Shown: in pieces, positions 7,703 through 15,829 of the stretch
Numbering within the stretch: position 1 is the stretch's first letter
Layout: each line of letters opens with the position of its first letter
Position numbers and translations under genes: made by a program
The notes under the pieces: model-generated
Seen by the model: only the letters and a program-made list of their open reading frames with translations
Database searches by the model: none
What the model was told of the DNA's origin: nothing
Assembly: GCA_001275005.1 (NCBI GenBank)
Contig: JWZX01000011.1
Coordinates: forward strand, 1 to 15,829
Source of the DNA: Chrysochromulina tobinii
Taxonomy: Eukaryota > Haptophyta > Prymnesiales > Chrysochromulinaceae
DNA length: 15,829 bases
Direction of reading: 5' to 3'

Positions 7703-8581
7703 GAGGCACTCTGCTGTGACGGTGTGGCAAGGGGTTGCATAATCAGATGCCGTCTGCCCGTCCCCCTCTGCGGCCGTCGGGCCGTGTGGCTGTGCCGTGA
7801 GCGTGTCACCCGTGGCCGTGAGGTGGGCGTGCACACAAATTCCAGACTAAAAATTCTGCTGTGTAGTAGGCGTGTAGCATTGTGGTAGTCCGAACGATAC
7901 CGTACCGTGTGGTAAGCCGAAGGTCCGGTCTCGAAACCCGCACGTCGCATGTGCGATCGCGCGCGGCGCCCACGCGCCCGCGCGCCCGTCAACCCCTCGC
8001 CTCAAGCGACGCTACGCGGCGCGGCCCGAGGCCCGAGCCGCAGGCGCGAGGAAACCATACAGAATTGCGATCCCAGACAAGCCGAGCGATGCTCGCCTGT
8101 CGTCCGAGACCATGCTCGTCGTACCATGTCGAGCCGCGGTCGTCGTACGTCGAGAATGTTCCATGCGAGAATCGCTCGGCTCCCGCAACCTCGGCTTCCG
8201 GCCTACCGTACCGCGAGATCGTTACTGCTCTTTCGACGATGTGACGGATGTTGTATCCCGCTTGTGCGCTCGGCTTGTTCTCGGCTTGTTCTTCGGCCGT
8301 TTACACTATTTTGTTCGATCATCGTTGCGTGTCGCCATGTTGAAACACGCGGCGCGCGCGCGCGCCGCGGCATCGCCGTCGGCACGAACCCCTACTCGGC
8401 TCCGCGTTTTACCCCTTCGCGTGTCCTCGTGTCCACAACCCGAGCCGTATTCGAATGCTAAAGAGGCGACACGATGCCACCCCACCGCGTAACCACGGCG
8501 CATGCACCCGAACGAACGGCCTCCCTCCGCCCTGCAGCAGCGCAGCCGCCTCATCCCCCCCCCTCCCACGGGCCACGCCCT
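7703..8581. other. Convergent intergenic spacer, no gene recognised
   Basis: It lies between the 3' ends of the dNTPase gene (plus) and the RING gene (minus), so both terminators should fall here. Part of it, around 7830-7910 and 8220-8340, is less GC-rich than the genes. Open frames on both strands are short and without recognisable families. The (CG)n palindrome at 8348-8369 is the only notable structure. Confidence 0.6.
8348..8369. repeat. 22-bp perfect palindrome with (CG)n core
   Basis: Positions 8348-8369 are fully self-complementary with a central run of alternating C and G. Alternating CG favours Z-DNA or cruciform formation. It sits in the convergent spacer, where positive supercoils from both genes meet. 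Confidence 0.85.
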
Positions 8582-9997
8582 CTACTTTTCATGGCTCCGC
8601 TCGCTAAGGCTCGTCGAGGCCGACCGCCGGACAGAGGCAAGGATGCCAATGGGGCCTATCGGGCGGCGGCAGAGCGGGCAGCCCGGATGGACGGCCTCGG
8701 CACAGTGCGTGCAGCGGCACGCGCTGTCCTCGCGTCCGGCCAGTTTCGAGTGCACGTGCTTTCGCGTGCACGTGATGCAGAAATTGTGACCGCAATCCAA
8801 AGTGACGAGCTCGTCCGGATCATCAATCTCCGAGAGGCAGATCGAGCATTCGACCGCACACTCCCCGCATCCGAGTGGAGCGGCGGCTGCCGCGCTCAGC
8901 ACCGCCCTCGTCGACGACTCCTCCGAGTGGCCGGTGCGCAGCTCCAGATCGATGCGCTGAGCCAGTTCAATGCGCTCGTCGTCTGTGCCGCGCTCCATGA
9001 GGCTGGCGAGGATACCCCACGCACCCCTCACGATCGTCAGCTCTGTGGGGAACGCGCGGACGGCCGCGGCGGCGGCGGCGTCGCCGCCCGCGCCGACAAC
9101 GGCCGCGCAGCCAGAGGCGCCGCGAGCGGAGAGGGCGAGAAGGATGCCGAGAGCCTCCTCAAGATGGCGCCATTTGCCAAGGTGATCTTCAAGAGCGTGG
9201 AGCTTGGCGATCTGCTCCGGCTTCACTCGCTCGAGGATCACCTTGGTCGCACCCGCCGCGCTCCGCTGCCACACGTCGCGTAGGCTCATCGGCAGCGGCT
9301 CGCCTTCGCCGTCGTCGTCCGCGCCGTCGCCCTCGGCGGCCGCATCGTTCGCCTCATCACCGCGGCTCTCACCGTCGTCCTCGTCGCCCTGTGGAAGGTC
9401 GAGCGGTTCGGCGCCTCCCCCCAGTAGAGTGTGGAGCGTGCTCATCTGGACACTCGAGATCGCAAAGGAGGTGGCGCCCTGAGGAATGACTTGCATGCTC
9501 GAGAGGAGCTCATCGGGCACCCCCGCGCTACGCAGGGCCTCGAGGAGCGTGCCTCTCTCGGGGCCTCTCCCGGAGGTCATCGAGTCGAACGCCACCGCCG
9601 CCGCGGACGCCCGCCGTGGTGCCGTGATGGACGCTGTGTTGGGCACTGTGGAGCTCGGCGCTGTGCTGGGCACTGTGGAGCTCGGCGCTGTGCTGGACAC
9701 TGTGGAGCTCGGCGCTGTGTTGGGCGTTGGGTTGGGTTCATGCCAACCAGCGCCAGCCGGAGCCTCCGGAGCGCCCAACACAGCGCCCAACACCGCGCCC
9801 AACACAGCGCCAGCCGGAGCCGCCGGAGCGCCCTCCGCAAAAGCACCGTCCACCGCCGAGCGCACAATGTCGGCCACCGCCACCGCCACCGCCTCGGTCA
9901 CCTCTGGCGCCACCCCCGAGGCCACCCCCGACGCTACCCCTGAGGCCACCGGCAGCTCGAATGGCCGAGGCGGCGCCGGGTCTGTGGCTGGCCCATG

Positions 9998-10049
<52 letters not shown>

Positions 10050-11814
10050 TTGTCCTCGGGCGGCAGCGCCGCAAGGGCCTCCACAGTGGCGTCGTGAGCT
10101 GCGCCGCGCGCGCGGCGGCCGCGCCTACTCCGACGCAGCAGCCGGCGAGGCGCCATGTGGTGCGGCGGCATCGAGGCGACGCCGCGGCGCGCGAGTCCGC
10201 CGACCGCCGTGAGCTCCGCCACGTCGACGGCCACGGCGGCGGCGTCCACGCTCGGGTCGAAGACGTAGATCATCGTGCTCAGCAGGCGCAGCGCCGAGGC
10301 ACACGCGTCCGAGCCAATGTCAAACTCGTTTGGTACGCGCTCGAGCACGGCGAGCGCGCCGGCGTGCGCACGCGCGCGCCAGCACAGGTCGGGCCGGTCC
10401 GCTGAGCCCTCAGCGAGCGCGACGAAGAAGGTGAGCGCGCACGCGCATTGCTCATCGGACGCAATCTCGAGGCCCTCGTCCAATGCCCGTCGCGCGGCCC
10501 GCAACGCGCCCGCCGCCCGCAGCGGAGCCACCACGCGCTCGTCGCCCGTGACCAGGTGGGAGAGCGCCATGAGTGCGGGCGTACGCGCCTCGGACAAGGC
10601 GTCGAAGTTCGTGAGCGCGCGCACGACGGCGCTCGCGACGCCTGCCCGACAGAGCGCGGCGAGGTCGTGGTCATGGGCGATCAGGCCTGCAAGCAACGGC
10701 CGGTCGGCATCGTTGGTCAGGTTGGTGAAGAGGCCGCACGCTCGCGAGGCAACCACCTCGTCGTCGTGGAAGGTTGTGAGGGCGCGCAGCGTCGCTTGCA
10801 CCACCCGCGTCGTGCGCAGGGGGTTTGGATGCTCCATGGCGATCTCGCGCAGCGTGGTCAGGACCGCCGTCGCCACCTCCACGTCCTCAGGCTGCGCATC
10901 GAGGGCGCTCAGGCACACCGCCACGCCGTCGCCTCGCAGCACGCGGCCCGTATGGTCGTTTGCAGCGAGCGCCATGATCGCGCGCGTCGCGTCGCGCACC
11001 ACCTGCGCGTCGGTCGACTGCTCGCGCAGCACCTTGCTCAGCGCCTCGAGGCCTCCGTGAGTGAGCACCGCCTCCCGCCCCGCACTCGCACCGCGCTGCA
11101 CGGAGTGCACGATGGTGCTCGCCTCGACGCGCGCAGACGTGTCGCGCGCGGCACCGCCCTGGCCGTCAGCTTCGTCAGCTTCGTCAGCTTGCGCCGCGCC
11201 CTCGACGCCGTCACCGTCGCCTCCTCCGCCTCCTTCGCCTCCTCCGCCCCGCCGCCATCCTCCTCCTCCTCCTGCTCCTTGAGCGGCGCGCGGCCGGAGG
11301 TCGAGCTCAACGAGGAACTCCACCCCGCCGCCGCACGCGCCGCCGCAGCACGGACAGAGCCCGTTGAGCGCGAGGAGCCCGAGGAGCTCGGAGCCGTAGC
11401 TCGCGATCTCCGCGTGCCCCACGTGCAGCTGCATCGCGCCCACGACCAGCGCGATCGGGTGAGGCGACGCAGTCGACGCGACCAGTGCACGGCGCGCGGA
11501 GTCGTGCGAGACCAAATTTCGGAGAGCCACGACGGCAGCGGCCTGCACGTCCGCCCAGTACGCGACGGCCTCCATCATCTCGGCCAGCACGTGTGCCGCG
11601 CCCGCGCGATGGCACGCCCGCCCGCCGTCGTCCGCCCACGACAGCGCCTTGAGGCATTCACAGCCCCAGCGGAACAGCTGGCGCATCGCCCACCGTTCCG
11701 CCGGGGCGAGCCGCGCCGCTTGGCTCGCCTCCGACGAGGGCGCCGACGAGGGCAGCACGAGCTCGGTCGCGTCCTCTTGGCAGTCGAGCGCCCGGCGAAG
11801 CGTCGTGACGAGCA

Positions 11815-11846
<32 letters not shown>

Positions 11847-12613
11847 ACGCGCGCGGCGTCGGGCGCGGCGACGGGCGCTGCATCGGGCGCGGCGACGGTT
11901 GGCCCCGACGACGGTGGCACGGGCACTGGGCGTGGGCCGATGGCGCACCGAATGGCCAGCGCATCGCCGCGCACCAGGAAGCGGAGCGCGCGGAGGAACC
12001 TCCACGGCAGCGCGGACGTCGGATCGCCCGAGATGGCCGAGAGCGCCACGTGGATGGAGCGCTGCTTCGTGCGCAGCAGGGGGCTGTTGGGCGCGCTCAC
12101 GTGGTCCAGTGCGGCCGAGATCTTCTCGGCAAGATCGCCGAACGTGTCGCACGCGCGCGTGAGCGATTCGTCGTCGTTTTCAGAAGCTCGAGTGAGACTC
12201 GAACGGGTCGAATGAGTCGACCCGCCGGACTCGGAATCCGCGTCCGCAGGCGACATTGCGGCAGCCGGCACGCTGATACCGCCTCTCTTACGGAGCCGCG
12301 CCTCGACCTCCTCCGTCTGTGCATCGAGCGCCCTTCGCGTGAGCTCTCTGTCCTGGGCCTCTTGTTCCTTCGTGGCCTCGGTGAGGTTCTCCGCCTTGAG
12401 GCTCACGCTGAGCACCTCATAGCACTCCGACGAGCCCACGTCTCCTCTTCTCGGAGTGACCGACAGCACATGGTACCTGCCCTTCTGCCTGTTGTACTCG
12501 CCGACCGTGGCGATGCGGCCGTTGAGCATTGGCTTCGAAGTTATCCCCGAGAGGACGACGCACTTGCCTGCGAGGGCTTCGACGGGCGGGGGCTCGGATG
12601 AGCCTCGCGTCAT
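8582..12613 (-). CDS. ARM-repeat/RING-finger protein, probable E3 ubiquitin ligase
   Basis: The protein has 1343 residues from the ATG at 12613; the frame is open to 12700, but only from a TTG. Residues 14-77 form a small beta-type domain with LNG (30-32) and AENL (74-77). Two helical, armadillo-like regions (about 306-421 and 519-734) show repeated ALxNL/ALMALSHL-type helices, as in protein-binding ARM arrays. A C-terminal C3HC4 RING has C1256, C1259, C1274, H1276, C1279, C1282, C1312 and C1315, with an enlarged 29-residue spacer before the last pair that holds three extra Cys. RING domains recruit ubiquitin-loaded E2 enzymes, so the ARM region would choose the substrate. Low-complexity segments (Gly-rich near 440-480, poly-Ser near 854-871, Ala/Pro/Ser/Thr repeats near 895-990) separate the domains and could hide small in-frame introns. 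The RING call is firm; the ligase role is inferred. Confidence 0.85.
9634..9725 (-). repeat. 27-bp coding tandem repeat
   Basis: Three near-identical 27-bp units start at 9634, 9661 and 9688, with an 11-bp partial unit to 9725. They encode a nine-residue Ser/Thr/Pro/Ala repeat (TAPSSTVPS type) in the RING protein. Units differ by one or two bases, which suggests recent expansion. Confidence 0.9.
9770..9812 (-). repeat. 12-bp coding tandem repeat
   Basis: About three copies of gcgcccaacacm (m is a or c) encode GAVL repeats in the RING protein. The period is a multiple of three, so the frame is kept. Confidence 0.8.
10001..10053 (-). repeat. CTG/CAG trinucleotide tract (poly-Ser)
   Basis: A nearly pure GCT run with a few GTT interruptions, read on the minus strand as AGC/AAC, gives a Ser-rich tract with a few Asn in the RING protein. 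Such tracts are length-variable. Confidence 0.93.
11815..11850 (-). repeat. GGGCGC hexanucleotide tract (Ala-Pro repeat)
   Basis: About five copies of gcgcgg, read on the minus strand as CCGCGC, encode an Ala-Pro repeat in the RING protein. Related imperfect 12-bp repeats (VAAPDAA type) follow to about 11898. Confidence 0.75.
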
Positions 12614-12746
12614 GGCTCGCAAGATCGCCAAACGCACGTGAATGAAGGCGCTGTGAAGAGAGTGAACACTTTCAGGTGGGCACCTGGCATCAGAGTCCAA
12701 ACATGGTAGCTTCGCTCGGGTGTTCTGCCGCGGCTAGCGATTGATC
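12614..12746. promoter_or_regulatory. Divergent promoter region between the RING and J/DGQHR genes
   Basis: The two opposite-strand start codons are separated by 133 bp, so the promoters of both genes must lie here or within the first codons. No core motif is recognised. Geometry suggests shared control. Confidence 0.45.
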
Positions 12747-14372
12747 ATGCGACGGACGCGGGACGACGACGACGGCGGCGGACGCGCCGTGCGCGCGCGT
12801 GCCGACTCGAACGCACCGCTGCTGGCTCTGCCGGCGCCCGTTTCGTTGCTTACCACCGCGATCCAGGCCATACGGGACACTACGGACCCGATCAAGCTCT
12901 TCCAGGTGGACACTGAAAATGGTCCGAAGGACAATGTCGGGCGCGAGGCTGACGCCCGTCGAGTGCGCAATCAGCTTCTCCTACAGGCTCACCCGGACAG
13001 AGGACCTCCCGATGAGAAACCGCTCCGGGATGCCGCCACGGTGAACATTAACACGTTGTTCGATCTGTACGTCCGATCGCTTAGGCCGGTGCTGCCGTCT
13101 GCGGCAGGTGCGAGCGCCGAGCTGCAAAACCCAGAGGCCATCGACTACGCGGGCGGGGCTGGCTCGAGCGGCGGTGGGGCTGGCTCGAGCGATGGCAAAG
13201 CCGATTCGGGCCTGCGCGTGCGCATTCGGCGGCTCCTCTCGGAACCGAGGAAATCTTTGAATGGCAGCTACGGCAACGTGGAGGGTGAGGAGGATGGGCG
13301 CGTGCTCGTTCGCGTTGACGGGCACGATCAGCTCTTCAAGTTGAAGCCCGAGAACCTGAGGCGGGTGGACGCAGCCACGGTGCGTGGCGGCGCGCTCGAG
13401 TTCCTGCAGCTGCAGGCGGAGACCGAATTCGAGGATCTAGACGCGCAGGGACGTGCCGTGTCCAAGTCACCGTCGCTCCTCTATTCCGAGGGCGGCCCGC
13501 AGTCGCACCGGTTCAAGCTGCAGACGTACAGCGGCTTTGGGTTCGCGAACATGCTCGACCTGAGCGACCCGTCGGTTCCGTTCTTCGACCCGATGGCCGC
13601 GAACCGCTGCGTGTCGGACGATGTCGTTGCGACGCGTGTCACGCAGAATCTGGTGCGCGTGCACGAGGGTCTCCCTTACCATGACTTTGGACTGATCTCC
13701 CTCGCCGCGGTGCGCTACCCGCCGGAGAAGCAGCACAGGGACGGGCGACCGCGCTTCTTCGTGCTCGACGGGCAGCACCGGCTGATGGCGATGAAGGGTC
13801 TCGTAGACGAGGGACCGGCGCGCGCGCCCGGCGCCAGGGACATTCGCTTTCAGATCTCGGTGCGCGTCGTGGATGACATGGAGGCGGCGAACGCGGCCTT
13901 GCGCGAGATGCAGGACTGCTACATGCCTGATTTGCGCTGCTTCTTCGATACAGAAGGAGAGGGGCCCCTCGCCGGCGAGGTACTTGCCCTCGCACGCCTC
14001 AGGTGGCCACGTGCCTTTGTGCGCCTCGACATCCGTGCTGACCGGCGTGGCTCAACCAAGCTGGTGCCGGATCGACCGAAGCTCGACGACGGCTGCTTCT
14101 TCACGCTGCTGCGCGACGCGGGGATGCTCGCGCGAGGGTTGAAGGAGGTCAAGGAGGGCCGTGCCGAGGGCTCGACCTTGGCGAACGTCCTCTTCGCACA
14201 GCTACTCCAGATCAATGATGCGATCAGGGCAGCCGGCCCCCCTGGCAACCGCTCGGAGGCCCGCTTCCGCCAGTGCGAAGAGAGAGAGAGCGGCTGCTGG
14301 CTTGGCTACTACCGCCCTGACGAGGACGGGGAGAAGACGCTCGAGGCTCTCGCGCGCAGGGGGCTCGTTTGA
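12747..14372 (+). CDS. J-domain-like plus DGQHR/ParB-like protein
   Basis: The protein has 541 residues from the ATG at 12747 (the frame opens two codons earlier at a TTG). Residues about 40-115 look like a J-domain: a helix rich in Arg/Leu, then HPDR at 82-85, the motif by which J-proteins stimulate Hsp70, then another helix. Residues about 155-206 form a small beta-type domain with LNG (171-173) and ENL (202-204). The C-terminal half (about 240-450) carries FFVLDGQHRLMAM, with DGQHR at 341-345, followed by a beta strand and an acidic helix (RVVDDMEAANAAL), then VPDRPKLDDG near 440. This order resembles the DGQHR/ParB-like fold known from bacterial DndB and related proteins, some of which bind nucleic acid or nucleotide. 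The reaction is unknown. A (GA)n run near 14280 stays in frame. The family call is moderate; function is not assigned. Confidence 0.75.
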   Translation: MRRTRDDDDGGGRAVRARADSNAPLLALPAPVSLLTTAIQAIRDTTDPIKLFQVDTENGPKDNVGREADARRVRNQLLLQAHPDRGPPDEKPLRDAATVNINTLFDLYVRSLRPVLPSAAGASAELQNPEAIDYAGGAGSSGGGAGSSDGKADSGLRVRIRRLLSEPRKSLNGSYGNVEGEEDGRVLVRVDGHDQLFKLKPENLRRVDAATVRGGALEFLQLQAETEFEDLDAQGRAVSKSPSLLYSEGGPQSHRFKLQTYSGFGFANMLDLSDPSVPFFDPMAANRCVSDDVVATRVTQNLVRVHEGLPYHDFGLISLAAVRYPPEKQHRDGRPRFFVLDGQHRLMAMKGLVDEGPARAPGARDIRFQISVRVVDDMEAANAALREMQDCYMPDLRCFFDTEGEGPLAGEVLALARLRWPRAFVRLDIRADRRGSTKLVPDRPKLDDGCFFTLLRDAGMLARGLKEVKEGRAEGSTLANVLFAQLLQINDAIRAAGPPGNRSEARFRQCEERESGCWLGYYRPDEDGEKTLEALARRGLV

Positions 14373-14567
14373 AATAGTGTCCTCTCGCCTCGCCTCTGCC
14401 GCCAACGGCGGTTGCGCCACTGGCTTTGCGCCCCGGGGCATGCAGTTTCAGAAACGTGCTCGAACCTAAAGTGTGTGATTCACGAAACCTCGCAAACGAG
14501 TCGACATCCCACACCTCCCCGTTCGGGACTTACGTTCGGGACCGTTGGGGCGACCGGGGCATTCACA

Positions 14568-15668
14568 ATGAGAAAGGAGGGGCTGTCGAGTCGACGTCCG
14601 CGCATGCGTCTCGAACCTCATCAGCTGCTCGCCTTCGAGCGTCACGGGCACCTCACACAACACGGGTTGCTTCCCGCTGCGCGCGTGCGCGAGCTTGGCC
14701 GTACAGTCGACGCCGTGTACGAAGCGCGGAAACTCGATGCGTACCGCCAAAAAGTCCGGGTGCTCTTTGGTGAGGAGCAACTGGCTGGTGTAGAGGGCTT
14801 CGGTCTGCCCGCGCTGCAGCGCCTCGTCGATGGTTTGCCTGAAGGCTCCGTTCCATTCATGCAAACGTTCAACATGTGGAGGAGCTGCGAGGCCATCGGC
14901 ACCCTTGCAGCGTCCGAGGAGCTTGCTGGCACTGCTGCTGCTCTCCTCGGTTCCAAGCGGCTTCGGCTCTACCAAGACTCGCTGTTTGTGAAGCGGCCTT
15001 TGGACGGACCAACTCACTGGCACAGCGACCTTGCCATGGCACCGCTGGATACGAATGCCTTCGTGACGGCCTGGCTCCCTCTCCAGCCCGTGCCCGCCGA
15101 GAAGGACGGCGGCTCGGCCCTCATCTTTGCTACCGGCTCTCATCGGGACGTGGCGCTCCACTTTTGGCATGGCGACCCGAAGGAGGAGGTGGACGCTTCG
15201 AGCCGTGGGTACGTTGAGCGCACGACCGCCGCCCTCGAGCTCGGCGACGCCACGTGGCATCATGGCTGGACGCTCCATTGTGCCTCAGCGAACCGGCTCC
15301 GAACGCCGCGCCGTGCCCTGGCGCTTTCCTTTTTCGCCGACGACGAGGGCCTCGGGCGGGCGTCACGCCTGAGAGCGCCCCGGCGCACAGTGCATTGCGA
15401 GGATGCCGAGTCCTACCAGGCGTGGCTGCCTGACGTGCGCCCGGGTCGAGCGGCGCGCCACCCGTTGCTGCCGCTCGTGTGGGACGATGGGCCAGTGCCA
15501 GCACCAGCGCCATTGCCATCACCAGGGCAAGCGCGATCAGCAGGAGGAGGGGCCATGGCGGGAAGCGAACATCTGCGACAGCGCCCAAACGCAAGCCCCA
15601 GCGCAAGCCGCAACAAAGCCGTGCGCGGAGCGGACGGGCGTGTGGAGAAAAGTGTCAAGAAGCACTGA
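14568..15668 (+). CDS. Phytanoyl-CoA dioxygenase (PhyH) family protein
   Basis: The protein has 366 residues from the ATG at 14568; a second in-frame ATG at 14604 is an alternative start. It is a non-heme Fe(II)/2-oxoglutarate dioxygenase. The iron site is H152-x-D154 (THWHSD) and H237 in TLHCASAN, with the 2-oxoglutarate-binding Arg expected at 248 or 249 (TPRRALAL). The segment with AWLPLQPV and GGSALIFATGSH is typical of the family. PhyH relatives hydroxylate acyl-CoAs, other lipids or small metabolites; the substrate cannot be read from sequence. The last 50 or so residues are a Pro/Ala then Ser/Arg/Lys-rich tail ending SVKKH, without a clear peroxisomal C-terminal tripeptide. It follows the J/DGQHR gene by 195 bp on the same strand. 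The oxygenase gene at 140-1906 belongs to a different 2OG branch. Confidence 0.88.
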   Translation: MRKEGLSSRRPRMRLEPHQLLAFERHGHLTQHGLLPAARVRELGRTVDAVYEARKLDAYRQKVRVLFGEEQLAGVEGFGLPALQRLVDGLPEGSVPFMQTFNMWRSCEAIGTLAASEELAGTAAALLGSKRLRLYQDSLFVKRPLDGPTHWHSDLAMAPLDTNAFVTAWLPLQPVPAEKDGGSALIFATGSHRDVALHFWHGDPKEEVDASSRGYVERTTAALELGDATWHHGWTLHCASANRLRTPRRALALSFFADDEGLGRASRLRAPRRTVHCEDAESYQAWLPDVRPGRAARHPLLPLVWDDGPVPAPAPLPSPGQARSAGGGAMAGSEHLRQRPNASPSASRNKAVRGADGRVEKSVKKH

Positions 15669-15829
15669 AGTTAAGAACAGACGGACGAATAACCGTAAGC
15701 CGACTTCACCACTGAGTTCAAAATCAGGTGGTGGGGATAGTTGAAGAGCCAGTAGTTGACATGCTGTTGTACTAAGACGTACTGGGTTTCACTGTTAGTA
15801 TGCTCCACTGAGCTGTGCACTGGCGCCAC
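15669..15829. other. 3' flank of the PhyH gene
   Basis: This non-coding tail of the window is lower in GC than the gene before it. No repeat, RNA gene or conserved frame is seen. Confidence 0.5.

Noticed and set aside
7900-7950. A tRNA-like B-box resemblance near ggtctcgaaacccgc
   Set aside because: It departs from the GGTTCRANNCC consensus, and no matching A-box or cloverleaf could be drawn around it.
7882-8461. Possible small genes in the convergent spacer
   Set aside because: Frames on both strands are short, Arg-rich and overlap each other. No motif or homology is recognisable.
10448-12601. A 717-codon plus-strand open frame opposite the RING gene
   Set aside because: It is Arg/His-rich without any domain, and lies exactly antisense to ARM-repeat coding sequence. 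High GC makes long antisense frames common.
8582-12700. RING protein start at 12700
   Set aside because: That codon is TTG. The first in-frame ATG is at 12613, and the shared LNG domain begins soon after it.
14412-14567. N-terminal extension of the PhyH protein
   Set aside because: The upstream start is TTG and the added segment has no conserved features. The ATG at 14568 gives a full-length family member.

Overview
The window reads as nuclear DNA of a GC-rich, gene-dense microalga, most likely a haptophyte or a similar protist. The genes are intact and closely spaced. At least two have short GT-AG introns. Domain combinations are eukaryotic: oxygenase plus EF-hands, ARM repeats plus RING, and a SAMHD1-type dNTPase. 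Low-complexity Ala/Pro/Gly/Gln/Ser tracts are abundant. The lineage is an inference from style, not from a marker gene.

Layout, left to right. (1) A minus-strand 2-oxoglutarate/Fe(II) oxygenase with an N-terminal membrane anchor and a C-terminal EF-hand pair (140-1906). (2) A 1.0 kb spacer. (3) A head-to-head pair with only 103 bp between start codons: a minus-strand VPxG/Gly-rich protein (2929-3453) and a plus-strand two-EF-hand protein with one intron (3557-4198). (4) A 1.07 kb spacer holding T-rich nested inverted repeats and a near-perfect 42-bp-arm palindrome. (5) A SAMHD1-like dNTP triphosphohydrolase with a zinc-ribbon insert (5271-7702), split by an intron built almost wholly of 10-bp tandem repeats. 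(6) An 0.88 kb convergent spacer with a (CG)n palindrome. (7) A large minus-strand ARM-repeat/RING protein (8582-12613), probably a ubiquitin ligase. (8) Divergent from it, 133 bp away, a protein with a J-domain-like segment and a DGQHR/ParB-like core (12747-14372). (9) A phytanoyl-CoA dioxygenase-family protein in tandem with it (14568-15668).

No operon-like pathway is evident. The clearest links between genes are shared modules. The oxygenase and the small EF-hand protein carry the same calcium-binding module, down to an ALKFL...WFW tail. The RING protein and the divergent J/DGQHR protein share a small LNG...ENL beta-type domain near the N-terminus. The two introns were placed by homology: the first restores a tail matching the paralogue, and the second rejoins the dNTPase fold at its substrate-specificity helix.
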